This document shows positions 7,920-15,369 of a stretch of 15,449 bases of DNA, in pieces. The translations under genes were made by a program, and so were the position numbers. The notes under the pieces are model-generated. The model searched no databases, was not told the DNA's origin, and saw only the letters and a list, made by a program, of their open reading frames with translations. Position 1 is the first letter of the stretch; each line of letters starts with the position of its first letter. The stretch is taken from positions 1 to 15,449 of the forward strand of contig JAVEEB010000185.1 in NCBI GenBank assembly GCA_030840665.1, read 5' to 3'. This DNA comes from Frankiaceae bacterium. GTDB taxonomy: Bacteria > Actinomycetota > Actinomycetes > JAVEEB01.

Positions 7920-9089
7920 TCAGTTTTCCTTGCTCTCATGGTTTTTCGTATCTGTCAGTGGGAGGCGCAGCGTAAAGGTCGACCCCGCACCGGGTGTGCT
8001 CGAGACGGCGATCTCGCCACCGTGATTGAGGACGATGTGCTTGACGATCGCGAGGCCGAGACCGCTGCCGCCGGTCGCACGGGAGCGTGCGGGATCGACG
8101 CGGTAGAACCGCTCGAACAAACGCGGCACCTCGCCGGGGTCGATGCCCACACCGCGGTCTGTGACCGCGATGGAGACGGCCTCGTCCTCCGCCCGCACGG
8201 TTACCACGACTCCTGAGCCGTCCAGGCTGTAGGAGACGGCGTTGTTGATGAGGTTGGACAGGGCCCTGACGAGCTGCGGCCGATCCGCGGGCACGACGAG
8301 GTCACCGTCGAGTTCGAGGAACATCGCGATATGGCGGCTGTCGGCCAGTGCGCGATTGGCCTCGATCGCCTCGCTGACGACATCGCGCGTCGAGACCGCG
8401 GTCAGGTGCAACGGCTCGCCGGCGCCTTCCAACCGGGACAATTCGATGAGTTCGCGTACGAGCCCGCTCAGCCGGGCGCCCTCGCGCTGCAGCCGCTCGC
8501 CGAACCGGCGCACGGCGACCGGGTCGTCGCCGGCCTCGGTGAGCGCCTCGCCGAGAACCATGATGGCGCCGACCGGCGTCTTGAGTTCGTGGCTGATGTT
8601 GGCGACGAAGTCCCGGCGCACGGCGTCCAGCCGGCGCGCGGCCGTGAGGTCGGTGACGACGATCGCTACATCGCTCCCGCCCGCTGCAACCACGCGCGCG
8701 CGGACTGCGATCGGACCCGTGTGGTCGTTCCTGCGCAACTCGATCTCCGTCTGGCGCACGCGTGCATCGCGGCGCACCTGCCGGGTCAGGTCGCGGAGCT
8801 CCGCGCTGGCGAGCCGGTCACCGCGCACGATGCCGAGTGAATGCGCGGCTCCGTTGGTGAGCACCGGCCGGTCGTTGCCGTCGACGACGACGGCTGCCTC
8901 GTCCATCTGGTCGAGGACGAAGGCCGCCGCCGCCCGGCGTGTGCCGGTGTCCGAGATCCGCGGCCAGTCCCCGAGCGATGACTTCGGGGGTCGACTGCGC
9001 CGCCGGCCGGTAGGCGGGGGATACGCGATGAGGACCACGAATGCTGCGCCGACGAGGAGACCGACGATTGCCGCCACGACAACTGCCAC
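7920..9089 (-). CDS. senX3: Phosphate sensor histidine kinase, SenX3/PhoR type
   Basis: Membrane histidine kinase of 389 residues, partner of the RegX3-type regulator. One N-terminal membrane helix (about 2-23) precedes a PAS-like domain (about 55-150; QMDEAAVVVDGNDRPVLTN). The H-box is RRDFVANISHELKTP with phospho-acceptor His167. The ATP-binding domain has the N-box (Asn279, Asn282-Asn283), a G1 box DRGVGID (311-317), an F-box LFERFYR, and a G2 box GGSGLGLAIVKH (340-351). No periplasmic sensor domain exists, which fits the family: phosphate status is relayed through PstSCAB and PhoU rather than sensed directly. GTG at 9089 has no Shine-Dalgarno site but lies 6 bases after a TACGAT box, so the transcript may be leaderless. 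phoU is divergent across 213 bases. Confidence 0.92.
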   Translation of the reverse strand: MAVVVAAIVGLLVGAAFVVLIAYPPPTGRRRSRPPKSSLGDWPRISDTGTRRAAAAFVLDQMDEAAVVVDGNDRPVLTNGAAHSLGIVRGDRLASAELRDLTRQVRRDARVRQTEIELRRNDHTGPIAVRARVVAAGGSDVAIVVTDLTAARRLDAVRRDFVANISHELKTPVGAIMVLGEALTEAGDDPVAVRRFGERLQREGARLSGLVRELIELSRLEGAGEPLHLTAVSTRDVVSEAIEANRALADSRHIAMFLELDGDLVVPADRPQLVRALSNLINNAVSYSLDGSGVVVTVRAEDEAVSIAVTDRGVGIDPGEVPRLFERFYRVDPARSRATGGSGLGLAIVKHIVLNHGGEIAVSSTPGAGSTFTLRLPLTDTKNHESKEN

Positions 9090-9095
9090 GCCCGA

Positions 9096-9126
9096 ATCGT
9101 AGAGGTACGACGGCCGCTTCCCGCAA
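9096..9126 (-). promoter_or_regulatory. Candidate senX3 promoter giving a leaderless mRNA
   Basis: On the minus strand a -10 TACGAT (complement of 9096-9101) lies 6 bases before the GTG start. A -35-like TTGCGG (complement of 9121-9126) is 19 bases further upstream. The start codon would be at or next to the first transcribed base, consistent with the missing ribosome site. Confidence 0.42.
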
Positions 9127-9148
9127 GTTGGACAGGTTGCCGCCGCTC

Positions 9149-9181
9149 GTTCATGCCGCGTTCATGAGACGTTTGGGCAAC
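9149..9181 (+). promoter_or_regulatory. PHO box: three 11-nt direct repeats between senX3 and phoU
   Basis: Three consecutive 11-nt units lie head to tail: GTTCATGCCGC, GTTCATGAGAC and the weaker GTTTGGGCAAC. This matches the known PhoP/RegX3 operator pattern in actinobacteria (GTTCACC-like units repeated every 11 bases). A further in-phase weak unit, GGTCGTTCGAG, starts at 9193, four periods from the first. The units point towards phoU, so activation of phoU is the likeliest role; the array also lies about 50 bases upstream of the senX3 -10 and could give autoregulation. Confidence 0.8.
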
Positions 9182-9189
9182 AGACATCC

Positions 9190-9275
9190 AACGGTCGTTC
9201 GAGCGGTCACCTCGTGTGGCAGCGTGTCGCGGAGCCTTTGCAGACTTCCGGACGGGCGTTCGAACAACGACCGTT
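9190..9275. repeat. 10-bp inverted repeat in the phoU leader
   Basis: AACGGTCGTT (9190-9199) and its exact reverse complement AACGACCGTT (9266-9275) are separated by 66 bases. Each arm is itself nearly palindromic (AACG--CGTT), so each could be a binding half for a dimeric protein instead of part of a hairpin. The left arm is directly downstream of the PHO box. Confidence 0.5.
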
Positions 9276-9302
9276 TCCGTCGTACGACGAAAGGACTTCT
9301 CC

Positions 9303-10013
9303 ATGGTGGAGACGCGACGCGCGTTCCACGAAGAGCTCGCCCAGCTCACGACCGACACCGTTCGCCTCGCCGTGATGGCGCGGCGGGCGATTCACACCGG
9401 GACCCAGGCGCTCCTCACGTTGAATCTTGAAGCCGTCTCAGTCGTCATCGACGAGGACCGTGCGATAGACGAGCTGACCGATTCGATCGAGGAGCGGGCG
9501 TTCGACGTGCTGGCGCGCCAATCGCCCGCGGCGGGCGACCTGCGCACCTTGATGACCACGATCCGCGGCATTCACGAGCTCGAGCGCATCGGCGATCACA
9601 TGGTGAAGATCGCCAAGGCGGCGCGGCGGCTGTATCCGCGACCGCTCGAGCCGGAGTTCGGCGCGATCATCGAGCGGATGGGCCTGCAGGCGATGGAGCA
9701 ACTGTCCCTCGCGACGGAGGCCTTCTCCGAGCGGGATGTCGCACGCGCGCAATCGCTCGCCGACATGGACGACGTCATGGACGAGCTGCAGCGTGAGCTG
9801 TACCGGGCGATCTTCGCGGCGGGCGCCGAGAACGACGGCCAGCTGCAACGCGCTGTCCAGGTGGCCCTCGTCGGTCGCTTCTACGAGCGGATGGCGGACC
9901 ACTCGGTGAACTTCGGCGAACGCGTGGAGTTCATGGTGACCGGCCACTTCGTCGAGCACGCGCAGCAGCCGCACGCCGCCGCCTTGGTGGACCCTGCAGA
10001 GGACGAAGGCTGA
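9303..10013 (+). CDS. phoU: Phosphate signalling protein PhoU
   Basis: Cytoplasmic all-helical regulator that links the Pst transporter to the sensor kinase and keeps it off when phosphate is plentiful. There are 236 residues from ATG 9303; AAAGGA (9290-9295) lies 7 bases upstream, and the protein begins MVETRRAFHEELAQL as PhoU proteins do. Two three-helix PhoU repeats are visible. Each ends in the family metal-site motif: HELERIGDH (Asp98-His99) and YERMADH (Asp199-His200). The conserved D-x-x-D-E/D helix starts are IDELTD (55-60) and DMDDVMDEL (154-162). The upstream PHO box suggests induction by phosphate starvation. pstS lies 216 bases downstream with its own regulatory array, so the two can be transcribed separately. 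Confidence 0.95.
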   Translation: MVETRRAFHEELAQLTTDTVRLAVMARRAIHTGTQALLTLNLEAVSVVIDEDRAIDELTDSIEERAFDVLARQSPAAGDLRTLMTTIRGIHELERIGDHMVKIAKAARRLYPRPLEPEFGAIIERMGLQAMEQLSLATEAFSERDVARAQSLADMDDVMDELQRELYRAIFAAGAENDGQLQRAVQVALVGRFYERMADHSVNFGERVEFMVTGHFVEHAQQPHAAALVDPAEDEG

Positions 10014-10115
10014 GCAGCATGCCGGCGCAGGTCAACCCGCTGCACGGATAGCGGGGACCCTCCCGTCCAAGGACCGAAAATTCGGTGCGCCAGCAGGGCG
10101 AATTGGTCGACGGCC

Positions 10116-10159
10116 GTTCATTTGGCGTTCACCTTGTGTCGGCCGTCGGTTCACGTCGG
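10116..10159 (+). promoter_or_regulatory. PHO box: four 11-nt units upstream of pstS
   Basis: Four consecutive 11-nt units: GTTCATTTGGC (10116), GTTCACCTTGT (10127), the degenerate GTCGGCCGTCG (10138) and GTTCACGTCGG (10149). Three match the GTTCA core of the actinobacterial PhoP/RegX3 operator with exact 11-base periodicity. The array ends 5 bases before a TAGTGT -10 box and so takes the place of a -35, the usual layout of an activated promoter. Confidence 0.88.
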
Positions 10160-10164
10160 GTCCC

Positions 10165-10170
10165 TAGTGT
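10165..10170 (+). promoter_or_regulatory. -10 box of the pstS promoter
   Basis: TAGTGT fits the TAnnnT pattern and lies directly after the PHO-box array. Transcription would start near 10177, leaving a leader of about 53 bases before the GTG start. Confidence 0.5.
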
Positions 10171-10229
10171 CCGCGTCGACAGATGCGAATATCCCGGCCG
10201 GGACCCGGCCGACAACGAAGGGTTTACCC

Positions 10230-11354
10230 GTGACGATCAGCACCCTGCGCCGCGCCTCGAGTGCGGCAGTCGTGCTCACTCTCGCGCTCGCCGCCTCGGC
10301 GTGTTCCAGCAACTCATCGACAACTTCCGCGGCCGGTGGCGCGTCCACCACGCCCGCCGGTTCGGGCGCAGCAATCAGCGGCGAACTCGCCGGTGTCGGC
10401 TCGAGCGCCCAGACGAGTGCGATGAAGGCGTGGGCCGCCGGATTCCAGACGGCGCACTCAGGCGTCACCGTCAACTACGACCCGCAGGGCTCAGGCGCCG
10501 GCCGCGCCGCGTTCCTGGCCGGCGGCAACGTCGCCTTCGCCGGCTCGGACTCGGCAATGAGCGCTGCCGAGCAGACCACGGCCAAGACCCGCTGCGGAGC
10601 CGAGGGCGCCATCGACGTCCCGGTCTACCTGTCGGCGATCGCCGTCGTCTACAAGCTCGACGGCGTGACGGACCTCAAGCTCAGCCCGGACACGCTGGCG
10701 AAGATCTTCGACGGCAAGATCACCACGTGGAACGACGCGGCGATCGCGGCGGACAACGCCGGCGTGACGCTTCCGGCCACGAAGATCACGCCCGTGGTTC
10801 GGTCCGACAAGTCGGGTACGACCGCAAACTTCACCGACTACCTCTCGAAGGCTGCGCCGTCGAGCTGGAGCTACCCGGCCGCCGACGTCTGGCCGATCAA
10901 GGGTGGGGAGCAGGCCTCGGGCACGTCCGGCATCATCAGCTCGGTCTCGCAAGCCGCCGGAGCCATCGGCTACGCGGACCTCAGCCAGGCGGGTGACCTC
11001 GGGGTCGCGTCCATCAAGGTGGGCAGCGCTTTCGTCAAGCCGTCCGCGGACGCCGCAGCCAAGGTGCTCGAGCAGTCGACCAAGGCAGCCACCGCAACCG
11101 GAAACGACCTGGCGTTCTCGATCAACCGCACCCCGACGGGTGATGGCGTCTACCCGATCGTGCTCCTCAGCTACCACATCGTGTGCCAGCACTACACGGA
11201 CGCGAAGGTGGGCCAGTTGGTCAAGGACTTCGAGGCGTACGTGATCAGCGCAGACGGGCAGGCCGCAGCGGCGACGCAGGCCAAGTCGGCTCCGCTGTCC
11301 GCAGCTTTCCTCACCCAGGTGAAGACCGCCGTCGACAGCATCAAGGTTGGCTGA
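10230..11354 (+). CDS. pstS: Phosphate-binding lipoprotein PstS
   Basis: Extracytoplasmic phosphate receptor of the high-affinity ABC importer, 374 residues. The start chosen is GTG 10230: GAAGGG lies 7 bases upstream, and only this start gives a proper signal peptide (MTISTLRRASSAAVVLTLAL) and lipobox ending at Cys25 (AASAC). A Ser/Thr/Gly/Ala tether follows. Phosphate-binding motifs are the GVGSSAQTSAMKAW loop, the GSGAG turn, the AFAGSDSAM segment and DKSGTT (Ser195-Thr198). The C-terminal region has the usual YPIVLLSYHIVC stretch. A longer frame reaches back into the PHO box and is not credible as coding. pstC follows after 112 bases that contain a strong hairpin. Confidence 0.96.
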   Translation: MTISTLRRASSAAVVLTLALAASACSSNSSTTSAAGGASTTPAGSGAAISGELAGVGSSAQTSAMKAWAAGFQTAHSGVTVNYDPQGSGAGRAAFLAGGNVAFAGSDSAMSAAEQTTAKTRCGAEGAIDVPVYLSAIAVVYKLDGVTDLKLSPDTLAKIFDGKITTWNDAAIAADNAGVTLPATKITPVVRSDKSGTTANFTDYLSKAAPSSWSYPAADVWPIKGGEQASGTSGIISSVSQAAGAIGYADLSQAGDLGVASIKVGSAFVKPSADAAAKVLEQSTKAATATGNDLAFSINRTPTGDGVYPIVLLSYHIVCQHYTDAKVGQLVKDFEAYVISADGQAAAATQAKSAPLSAAFLTQVKTAVDSIKVG

Positions 11355-11395
11355 CCCGCCGCAGTTCTAGAGTCTGATCTCGACAGAAGCGCGGA

Positions 11396-11433
11396 GCCCG
11401 GGTGGATGCTGAAAAACCAGCAGCCACCCGGGC
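11396..11433 (+). terminator. Strong hairpin between pstS and pstC, likely attenuator or mRNA stabiliser
   Basis: Perfect 10-bp outer arms GCCCGGGTGG (11396-11405) and CCACCCGGGC (11424-11433). After a 2x2 internal loop, GCTG (11408-11411) pairs with CAGC (11418-11421) around an AAAAAC loop. A modestly T-rich stretch follows but no clear T-run. Hairpins at this place in other operons encoding binding-protein-dependent importers favour high levels of the binding protein, by partial termination or by blocking 3' decay. That role is inferred here. Confidence 0.72.
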
Positions 11434-11466
11434 CCGCGTATTCGTTCTTTCAACGACTGAGGTGAC

Positions 11467-12435
11467 GTGACCACCAACAGCGTGATGAGGGTGCCGGATC
11501 CCGCCCGGGCCGCCGCCCCGGACCGCCTGCCCTCGCGCCGTGGCGATCGGATCTTCGCGGGCACCGCACGCACGGCGGCCATCACCATCGTCGTCATCCT
11601 CGCGGGCGTATCGCTCTTCTTGTTCGTGACGTCCCTGCCCGGCCTCAGTGGCCACAACGAGATGACCCAGGGCAAGTCCTTCGCGGCCTGGGTCGCGCCA
11701 CTGCTCTTCGGGACCGTCCTCGCATCCACGCTGGCTTTGCTGATCGCCGTCCCCCTGGCGATCGCGGTCGCGTTGTTCATTTCGCACTACGCGCCCAGGC
11801 GGGTGGCCAGCGGCCTCGGCTACGTGATCGACCTCCTCGCGGCGGTCCCCAGCGTGGTCTTCGGCCTGTGGGGCTCGACGTGGCTGGCGACGCAACTGAA
11901 GCCGGTCTACGCCTGGCTGGCCACGCACGCCAGCTTCATCCCGTTCTTCAAGGGCCCCGCGTCGGCGACTGGCCGCACCATGTTCACCGTCGGCGTCGTC
12001 CTGGCCGTGATGATCCTGCCGATCATGACCGCGATCTGCCGGGAGGTCTTCCTGCAGACGCCGCGTCTCCACGAGGAGGCGGCCCTGGCTCTCGGCGCGA
12101 CTCGCTGGGAGATGATCCGCATGACCGTTCTCCCGTACGGGCGCAGCGGGATCGTCAGCGCGGCGATGCTCGGCCTCGGCAGAGCCCTCGGGGAGACCAT
12201 GGCGGTGACGCTCGTGCTCTCCGTCGGCGGCGGCATCAGCTTCAACCTCATCAGCCCGAGCAACCCCGCGACGATCCCAGCCAACATCGCCTTGAACTAC
12301 CCCGATGCCACGGGCGTCGGTGTCAACACCCTGATCGCCAGCGGGCTCGTGCTCTTCGTGCTCACCTTCGCGGTCAACGCGGCGGCGCGCGCCGTCCTGG
12401 CGCGTCGCAAGGACTTCGCAGGGGCCAACGGATGA
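11467..12435 (+). CDS. pstC: Phosphate ABC transporter permease PstC
   Basis: Membrane permease of the PstSCAB importer, 322 residues with about six helices (about 36-56, 78-106, 117-140, 172-192, 225-250 and 285-310). The ABC-permease EAA loop, which docks onto PstB, is at 203-222 (EEAALALGATRWEMIRM). AVPSVVFGLWG (125-136) and ALGETMAVTLV are typical of PstC. GTG at 11467 is used, with GAGG 4-5 bases upstream; ATG at 11485 is an alternative that would remove six residues. The stop overlaps the pstA start (ATGA), indicating translational coupling. Confidence 0.95.
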   Translation: MTTNSVMRVPDPARAAAPDRLPSRRGDRIFAGTARTAAITIVVILAGVSLFLFVTSLPGLSGHNEMTQGKSFAAWVAPLLFGTVLASTLALLIAVPLAIAVALFISHYAPRRVASGLGYVIDLLAAVPSVVFGLWGSTWLATQLKPVYAWLATHASFIPFFKGPASATGRTMFTVGVVLAVMILPIMTAICREVFLQTPRLHEEAALALGATRWEMIRMTVLPYGRSGIVSAAMLGLGRALGETMAVTLVLSVGGGISFNLISPSNPATIPANIALNYPDATGVGVNTLIASGLVLFVLTFAVNAAARAVLARRKDFAGANG

Positions 12436-13496
12436 GCCTGCAGCCCGCCACCCGCGAGGGTTGGCGCAACGTTCCCGCTTCGCGCGGGGTCCTGTCGCGC
12501 AGCACGGCGCCGGCCGTCCTTGCCGGCTCGCTGGTTGCCGGCGCTGTCGTCATGAGCATCGTGGGCTTCAACTGGTACGGCGTTGCCCTCCTCGCCTTCG
12601 CTCTCAACCTGGTGGGCATCTACACGCTGTCCCGCCGCGTAGAGGGGAGCCGCAAGGCCAAGGACCGCTTGGTCACGGCGGTCATCAGTTCGTCGTTCGT
12701 GCTGGCGGTGGTCCCGCTGGTTTCGCTGCTCGTCACGGTCGTCGCCAACGGGTGGCACCGCCTCGACATCGAGCTGTTCAGCTCCGACATGCGCAACGTC
12801 CTCGGCCCCGGCGGTGGGATCAAGCACGCCCTCATCGGCACGCTCCTCATCACCGCCGTTGCTGCCCTGATGTCCGTGCCGATCGGCGTCCTCACGGCCA
12901 TCTACCTGGTTGAGTACGGCCGCGGGCGCCTGTCGAAACTCGTCACGTTCCTCGTCGACGTGATGACCGGAATCCCGTCGATCGTCGCGGGCCTGTTCGC
13001 CGTCGCCCTCTTCAGCATCTTTCTGGGGCTGGGTGTCCGCATCGGCTTCGGCGGGTCGGTTGCCCTGTCCGTACTGATGATTCCCATCGTCGTCAGGTCC
13101 ACCGAGGAGATGCTCCGCCTCGTCCCGCATGAGCTGCGGGAGGCGTCGTACGCCCTTGGTGTCCCGAAATGGCGCACTGTCGTCAAAGTGGTGCTGCCGA
13201 CGTCCGTCGCGGGCATCGTGACCGGGATCACGCTGGCGATCGCGCGCGTCGTCGGAGAAACCGCGCCGCTGCTGGTAATTGCGGGCTTCACCCAATCGAC
13301 GAACACCAACATTTTCTCAGGCCGCATGATGACGTTGCCGGTCTTCGTCTTCAACTCCTTCACGCAGCCCGGGTCGCCGCGCAGCGAAGGCATCGACCGC
13401 GCCTGGTCGGCGGCCCTCGCCCTGATCGCCGTGGTCATGTTGCTGAATCTGGCGGCCCGACTCATCTCCCGGTACTTTTCCCCCAAGACCCGCTGA
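12432..13496 (+). CDS. pstA: Phosphate ABC transporter permease PstA
   Basis: Second membrane permease of the importer, 354 residues. The ATG at 12432 overlaps the pstC stop by the usual four-base ATGA. The same frame is open much further upstream inside pstC, but that part is a shadow. The protein has two extra N-terminal helices (about 26-44 and 48-66) ahead of the six core helices, which makes it longer than enterobacterial PstA (about 296); this longer form is, from memory, normal in actinobacteria. The EAA loop is at 237-256 ([17 protein letters not shown]), and [12 protein letters not shown] (179-190) and [13 protein letters not shown] are PstA-typical. pstB follows after 26 bases. Confidence 0.95.
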   Translation: MSLQPATREGWRNVPASRGVLSRSTAPAVLAGSLVAGAVVMSIVGFNWYGVALLAFALNLVGIYTLSRRVEGSRKAKDRLVTAVISSSFVLAVVPLVSLLVTVVANGWHRLDIELFSSDMRNVLGPGGGIKHALIGTLLITAVAALMSVPIGVLTAIYLVEYGRGRLSKLVTFLVDVMTGIPSIVAGLFAVALFSIFLGLGVRIGFGGSVALSVLMIPIVVRSTEEMLRLVPHELREASYALGVPKWRTVVKVVLPTSVAGIVTGITLAIARVVGETAPLLVIAGFTQSTNTNIFSGRMMTLPVFVFNSFTQPGSPRSEGIDRAWSAALALIAVVMLLNLAARLISRYFSPKTR

Positions 13497-13522
13497 TCCA
13501 GCGTCACCCCCAAGGAATCCCA

Positions 13523-14302
13523 GTGGCCAAGCGCATCGACATCGCGGACCTCAACATCTATTACGGGGACTTCCTTGCCGTCCAGGGCGTGACGATGCCT
13601 ATCGAGGCGGGCACGATCACTGCCCTCATCGGCCCGTCCGGTTGCGGGAAGTCGACCTTCCTTCGTTCCATCAACCGCATGCACGAGGTCATTCCCGGCG
13701 CCCGTGTCGAGGGCAAGGTCGCGATGGACGGGCTCGACCTGTACGGTCGCGACGTCGACCCCGTGTCCGTCCGTCGCCAGATCGGGATGGTTTTCCAGCG
13801 TCCCAACCCGTTTCCGACGATGTCCATCTACGAGAACGTCGCCGCCGGCCTGCGGCTCAACAGCACGAAGATGAAGAAGTCCGTCCTGGACGACCTCGTC
13901 GAAAGGTCGCTGCGCGGCGCCAACCTGTGGAACGAAGTGAAGGATCGCCTCGGCCGTCCCGGCTCCAGCCTGTCCGGCGGTCAGCAGCAGCGGCTCTGCA
14001 TCGCCCGGGCCATCGCGGTCGAGCCGGACGTGCTGCTCATGGACGAGCCCTGCTCGGCGCTCGACCCGATCTCCACCCTGGCCATCGAAGACCTGATGGC
14101 CGAGCTCAAGACCAATTACACGATTGTCATCGTGACGCACAACATGCAGCAAGCGGCGCGTGTGAGCGACATGACCGGCTTCTTCACGATCGAGGGTACG
14201 GGCAAGCCGGGCCACCTCATCGAACTCGATACGACGCAGAAGATCTTCTCGAACCCCACGCAGAAATCCACTGAGGACTACATCACGGGCCGTTTCGGCT
14301 GA
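13523..14302 (+). CDS. pstB: Phosphate ABC transporter ATP-binding protein PstB
   Basis: Cytoplasmic ATPase that powers phosphate import, 259 residues, the normal size. GTG at 13523 follows an AAGGAA ribosome site by about 6 bases. All ABC motifs are present: Walker [10 protein letters not shown] (37-45), Q-loop Gln92 in VFQRPNPFP, signature LSGGQQQR (150-157), Walker B LLMDEP (171-176), D-loop SALDP and switch His206 (VTHNMQQ). The [13 protein letters not shown] stretch and the SMN-like YITGRFG C-terminus are diagnostic for PstB among ABC ATPases. It is the last gene of the pst operon; the next gene begins 87 bases later. Confidence 0.97.
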   Translation: MAKRIDIADLNIYYGDFLAVQGVTMPIEAGTITALIGPSGCGKSTFLRSINRMHEVIPGARVEGKVAMDGLDLYGRDVDPVSVRRQIGMVFQRPNPFPTMSIYENVAAGLRLNSTKMKKSVLDDLVERSLRGANLWNEVKDRLGRPGSSLSGGQQQRLCIARAIAVEPDVLLMDEPCSALDPISTLAIEDLMAELKTNYTIVIVTHNMQQAARVSDMTGFFTIEGTGKPGHLIELDTTQKIFSNPTQKSTEDYITGRFG

Positions 14303-14325
14303 CCGGTCCACCGTTGCCGGGTGTT

Positions 14326-14382
14326 ACCGTCGTGACGGTGGCCACATCGGCCACGGTGAGCACATCCAGGCGACCGTGGGGG
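14326..14382 (+). promoter_or_regulatory. Structured leader of the CDF gene with competing hairpins
   Basis: Two stems share one strand. GTGGCC (14338-14343) pairs with GGCCAC (14349-14354). Alternatively CCACGGT (14351-14357) pairs with ACCGTGG (14373-14379), whose 3' arm includes the start of the GGGGG ribosome site (14378-14382). The stems use the same CCAC bases, so only one can form. An upstream stem, ACCGTC/GACGGT (14326-14339), overlaps the first. The layout resembles an RBS-sequestering switch or a pst terminator plus chance pairing; no known riboswitch class was recognised. Confidence 0.4.
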
Positions 14383-14389
14383 TGTTCGG

Positions 14390-15355
14390 GTGAGCGGCGC
14401 CGACCATCGTCATGAGCGCCCGGCCGCGACTGCCGCACCTTCGGACTGTGTGGGCCTGCAACACGGCGTCGCCCGCGGGGCGGACTCCCGCTACCTCGCC
14501 GTTGCACTGGTCCTGATCCTCGCGTTCATGATCGTCGAAGTCGTCGTCGCGGTGGCCGTGGGCTCTGTGGCCCTGCTCGCCGACGCCGGGCACATGCTGA
14601 CCGACGCAGGCGCTCTCGCCGGGTCGATCTGGGCGATCCGGCTGGCCGCCCGTCCGGCCCGCGGTCACTGGACGTTCGGCTTTCAACGGGCGGAAATTCT
14701 CAGCGCGGCGATCAACGGGGCGACGTTGCTGGTCGTTGCGCTGCTGGTCTTCTACGAGTCGGTGCGCAGGCTCGCCAACCCGCCGCCGGTGCCCGGTGGC
14801 CCCCTCGTCGCCATCGCAGCTCTCGGCGTGGTCGTCAACGTCGGGGCGACCTGGGTCCTCGCGAAAGCCAACCGGACGAGCCTCAACGTCGAAGGGGCCT
14901 TCCAGCACATCCTGACCGACGCCGTGGCGTTCATTGCGACCCTGATAGCCGGTGTCGTGCTCCTCACCACCGGCTATCGACGCGCCGATGGCATCGCTTC
15001 CCTCCTGGTCGTCGCCCTCATGCTGAGGGCCGCGTGGGGTCTGCTCCGGGACTCCGGCCGCGTCCTGCTCGAGGCCGCCCCCGCGAGCGTCGACCTGACG
15101 CGAGTTCTTCAACACCTCAAGGAATCCGAGCACGTGCTGGGAGTGCACGACCTGCACATCTGGACGGTCACGTCCGGCACACAGGCCCTGTCGGCGCACG
15201 TGGTCGTCGACGATTCCTGCTTCCTCGGCGGTCATGCCCCGCAGCTACTGGATGAGATCCAGGCCTGCCTCGTCGGGCACTTCGACGTCGAGCACTGGAC
15301 GGTCCAGCTCGAGACCCGCGGCCACGCCGCCCACGAGCTCGGCACGCACCAGTAA
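14390..15355 (+). CDS. Cation diffusion facilitator (CzcD/ZitB type) metal exporter
   Basis: Membrane antiporter that exports divalent metals, probably zinc, in exchange for protons; 321 residues from GTG 14390 with GGGGG 7 bases upstream. Six helices are visible, and the transport-site motifs are in helix 2 (LLADAGHMLTDAGAL: Asp65, His68/Asp72) and helix 5 (FQHILTDAVAF: His173/Asp177), the HD-HD type common in zinc-transporting CDFs. The GHWTFGFQRAEILSAAING segment after helix 2 is strongly family-typical. The C-terminal cytoplasmic domain (about 225-310) contains VHDLHIWTVTSG, and the tail is His-rich. The cytosolic His-rich loop between helices 4 and 5 is very short. The metal is inferred. 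It may read through from pst or use its own promoter. Confidence 0.93.
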   Translation: MSGADHRHERPAATAAPSDCVGLQHGVARGADSRYLAVALVLILAFMIVEVVVAVAVGSVALLADAGHMLTDAGALAGSIWAIRLAARPARGHWTFGFQRAEILSAAINGATLLVVALLVFYESVRRLANPPPVPGGPLVAIAALGVVVNVGATWVLAKANRTSLNVEGAFQHILTDAVAFIATLIAGVVLLTTGYRRADGIASLLVVALMLRAAWGLLRDSGRVLLEAAPASVDLTRVLQHLKESEHVLGVHDLHIWTVTSGTQALSAHVVVDDSCFLGGHAPQLLDEIQACLVGHFDVEHWTVQLETRGHAAHELGTHQ

Positions 15356-15369
15356 GGGCTCAAGCGGGG

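Noticed and set aside
10073..10086. Small inverted repeat ACCGA-AAAT-TCGGT downstream of phoU, possible terminator
   Set aside because: The stem is only 5 bp with no T-tract, and it begins 60 bases after the stop codon. Too weak to call.
11868..12431. Upstream extension of the pstA frame, and a similar upstream extension of pstB from 13169
   Set aside because: Both run inside the preceding permease genes in another frame. Proper starts exist at 12432 (ATGA overlap) and 13523 (with a ribosome site).
12902..14311. Long minus-strand open frame (469 codons) opposite pstA and pstB, and another at 12297-13295
   Set aside because: Both are antisense to clearly recognised pst genes. The translations are Asp/Arg/Gly/His-rich with no family features, as expected from high-GC shadow frames.
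14326..14389. NiCo (czcD) riboswitch before the CDF gene
   Set aside because: The leader is far too short and lacks the conserved junction sequences of that class. Only the competing hairpins are supported.
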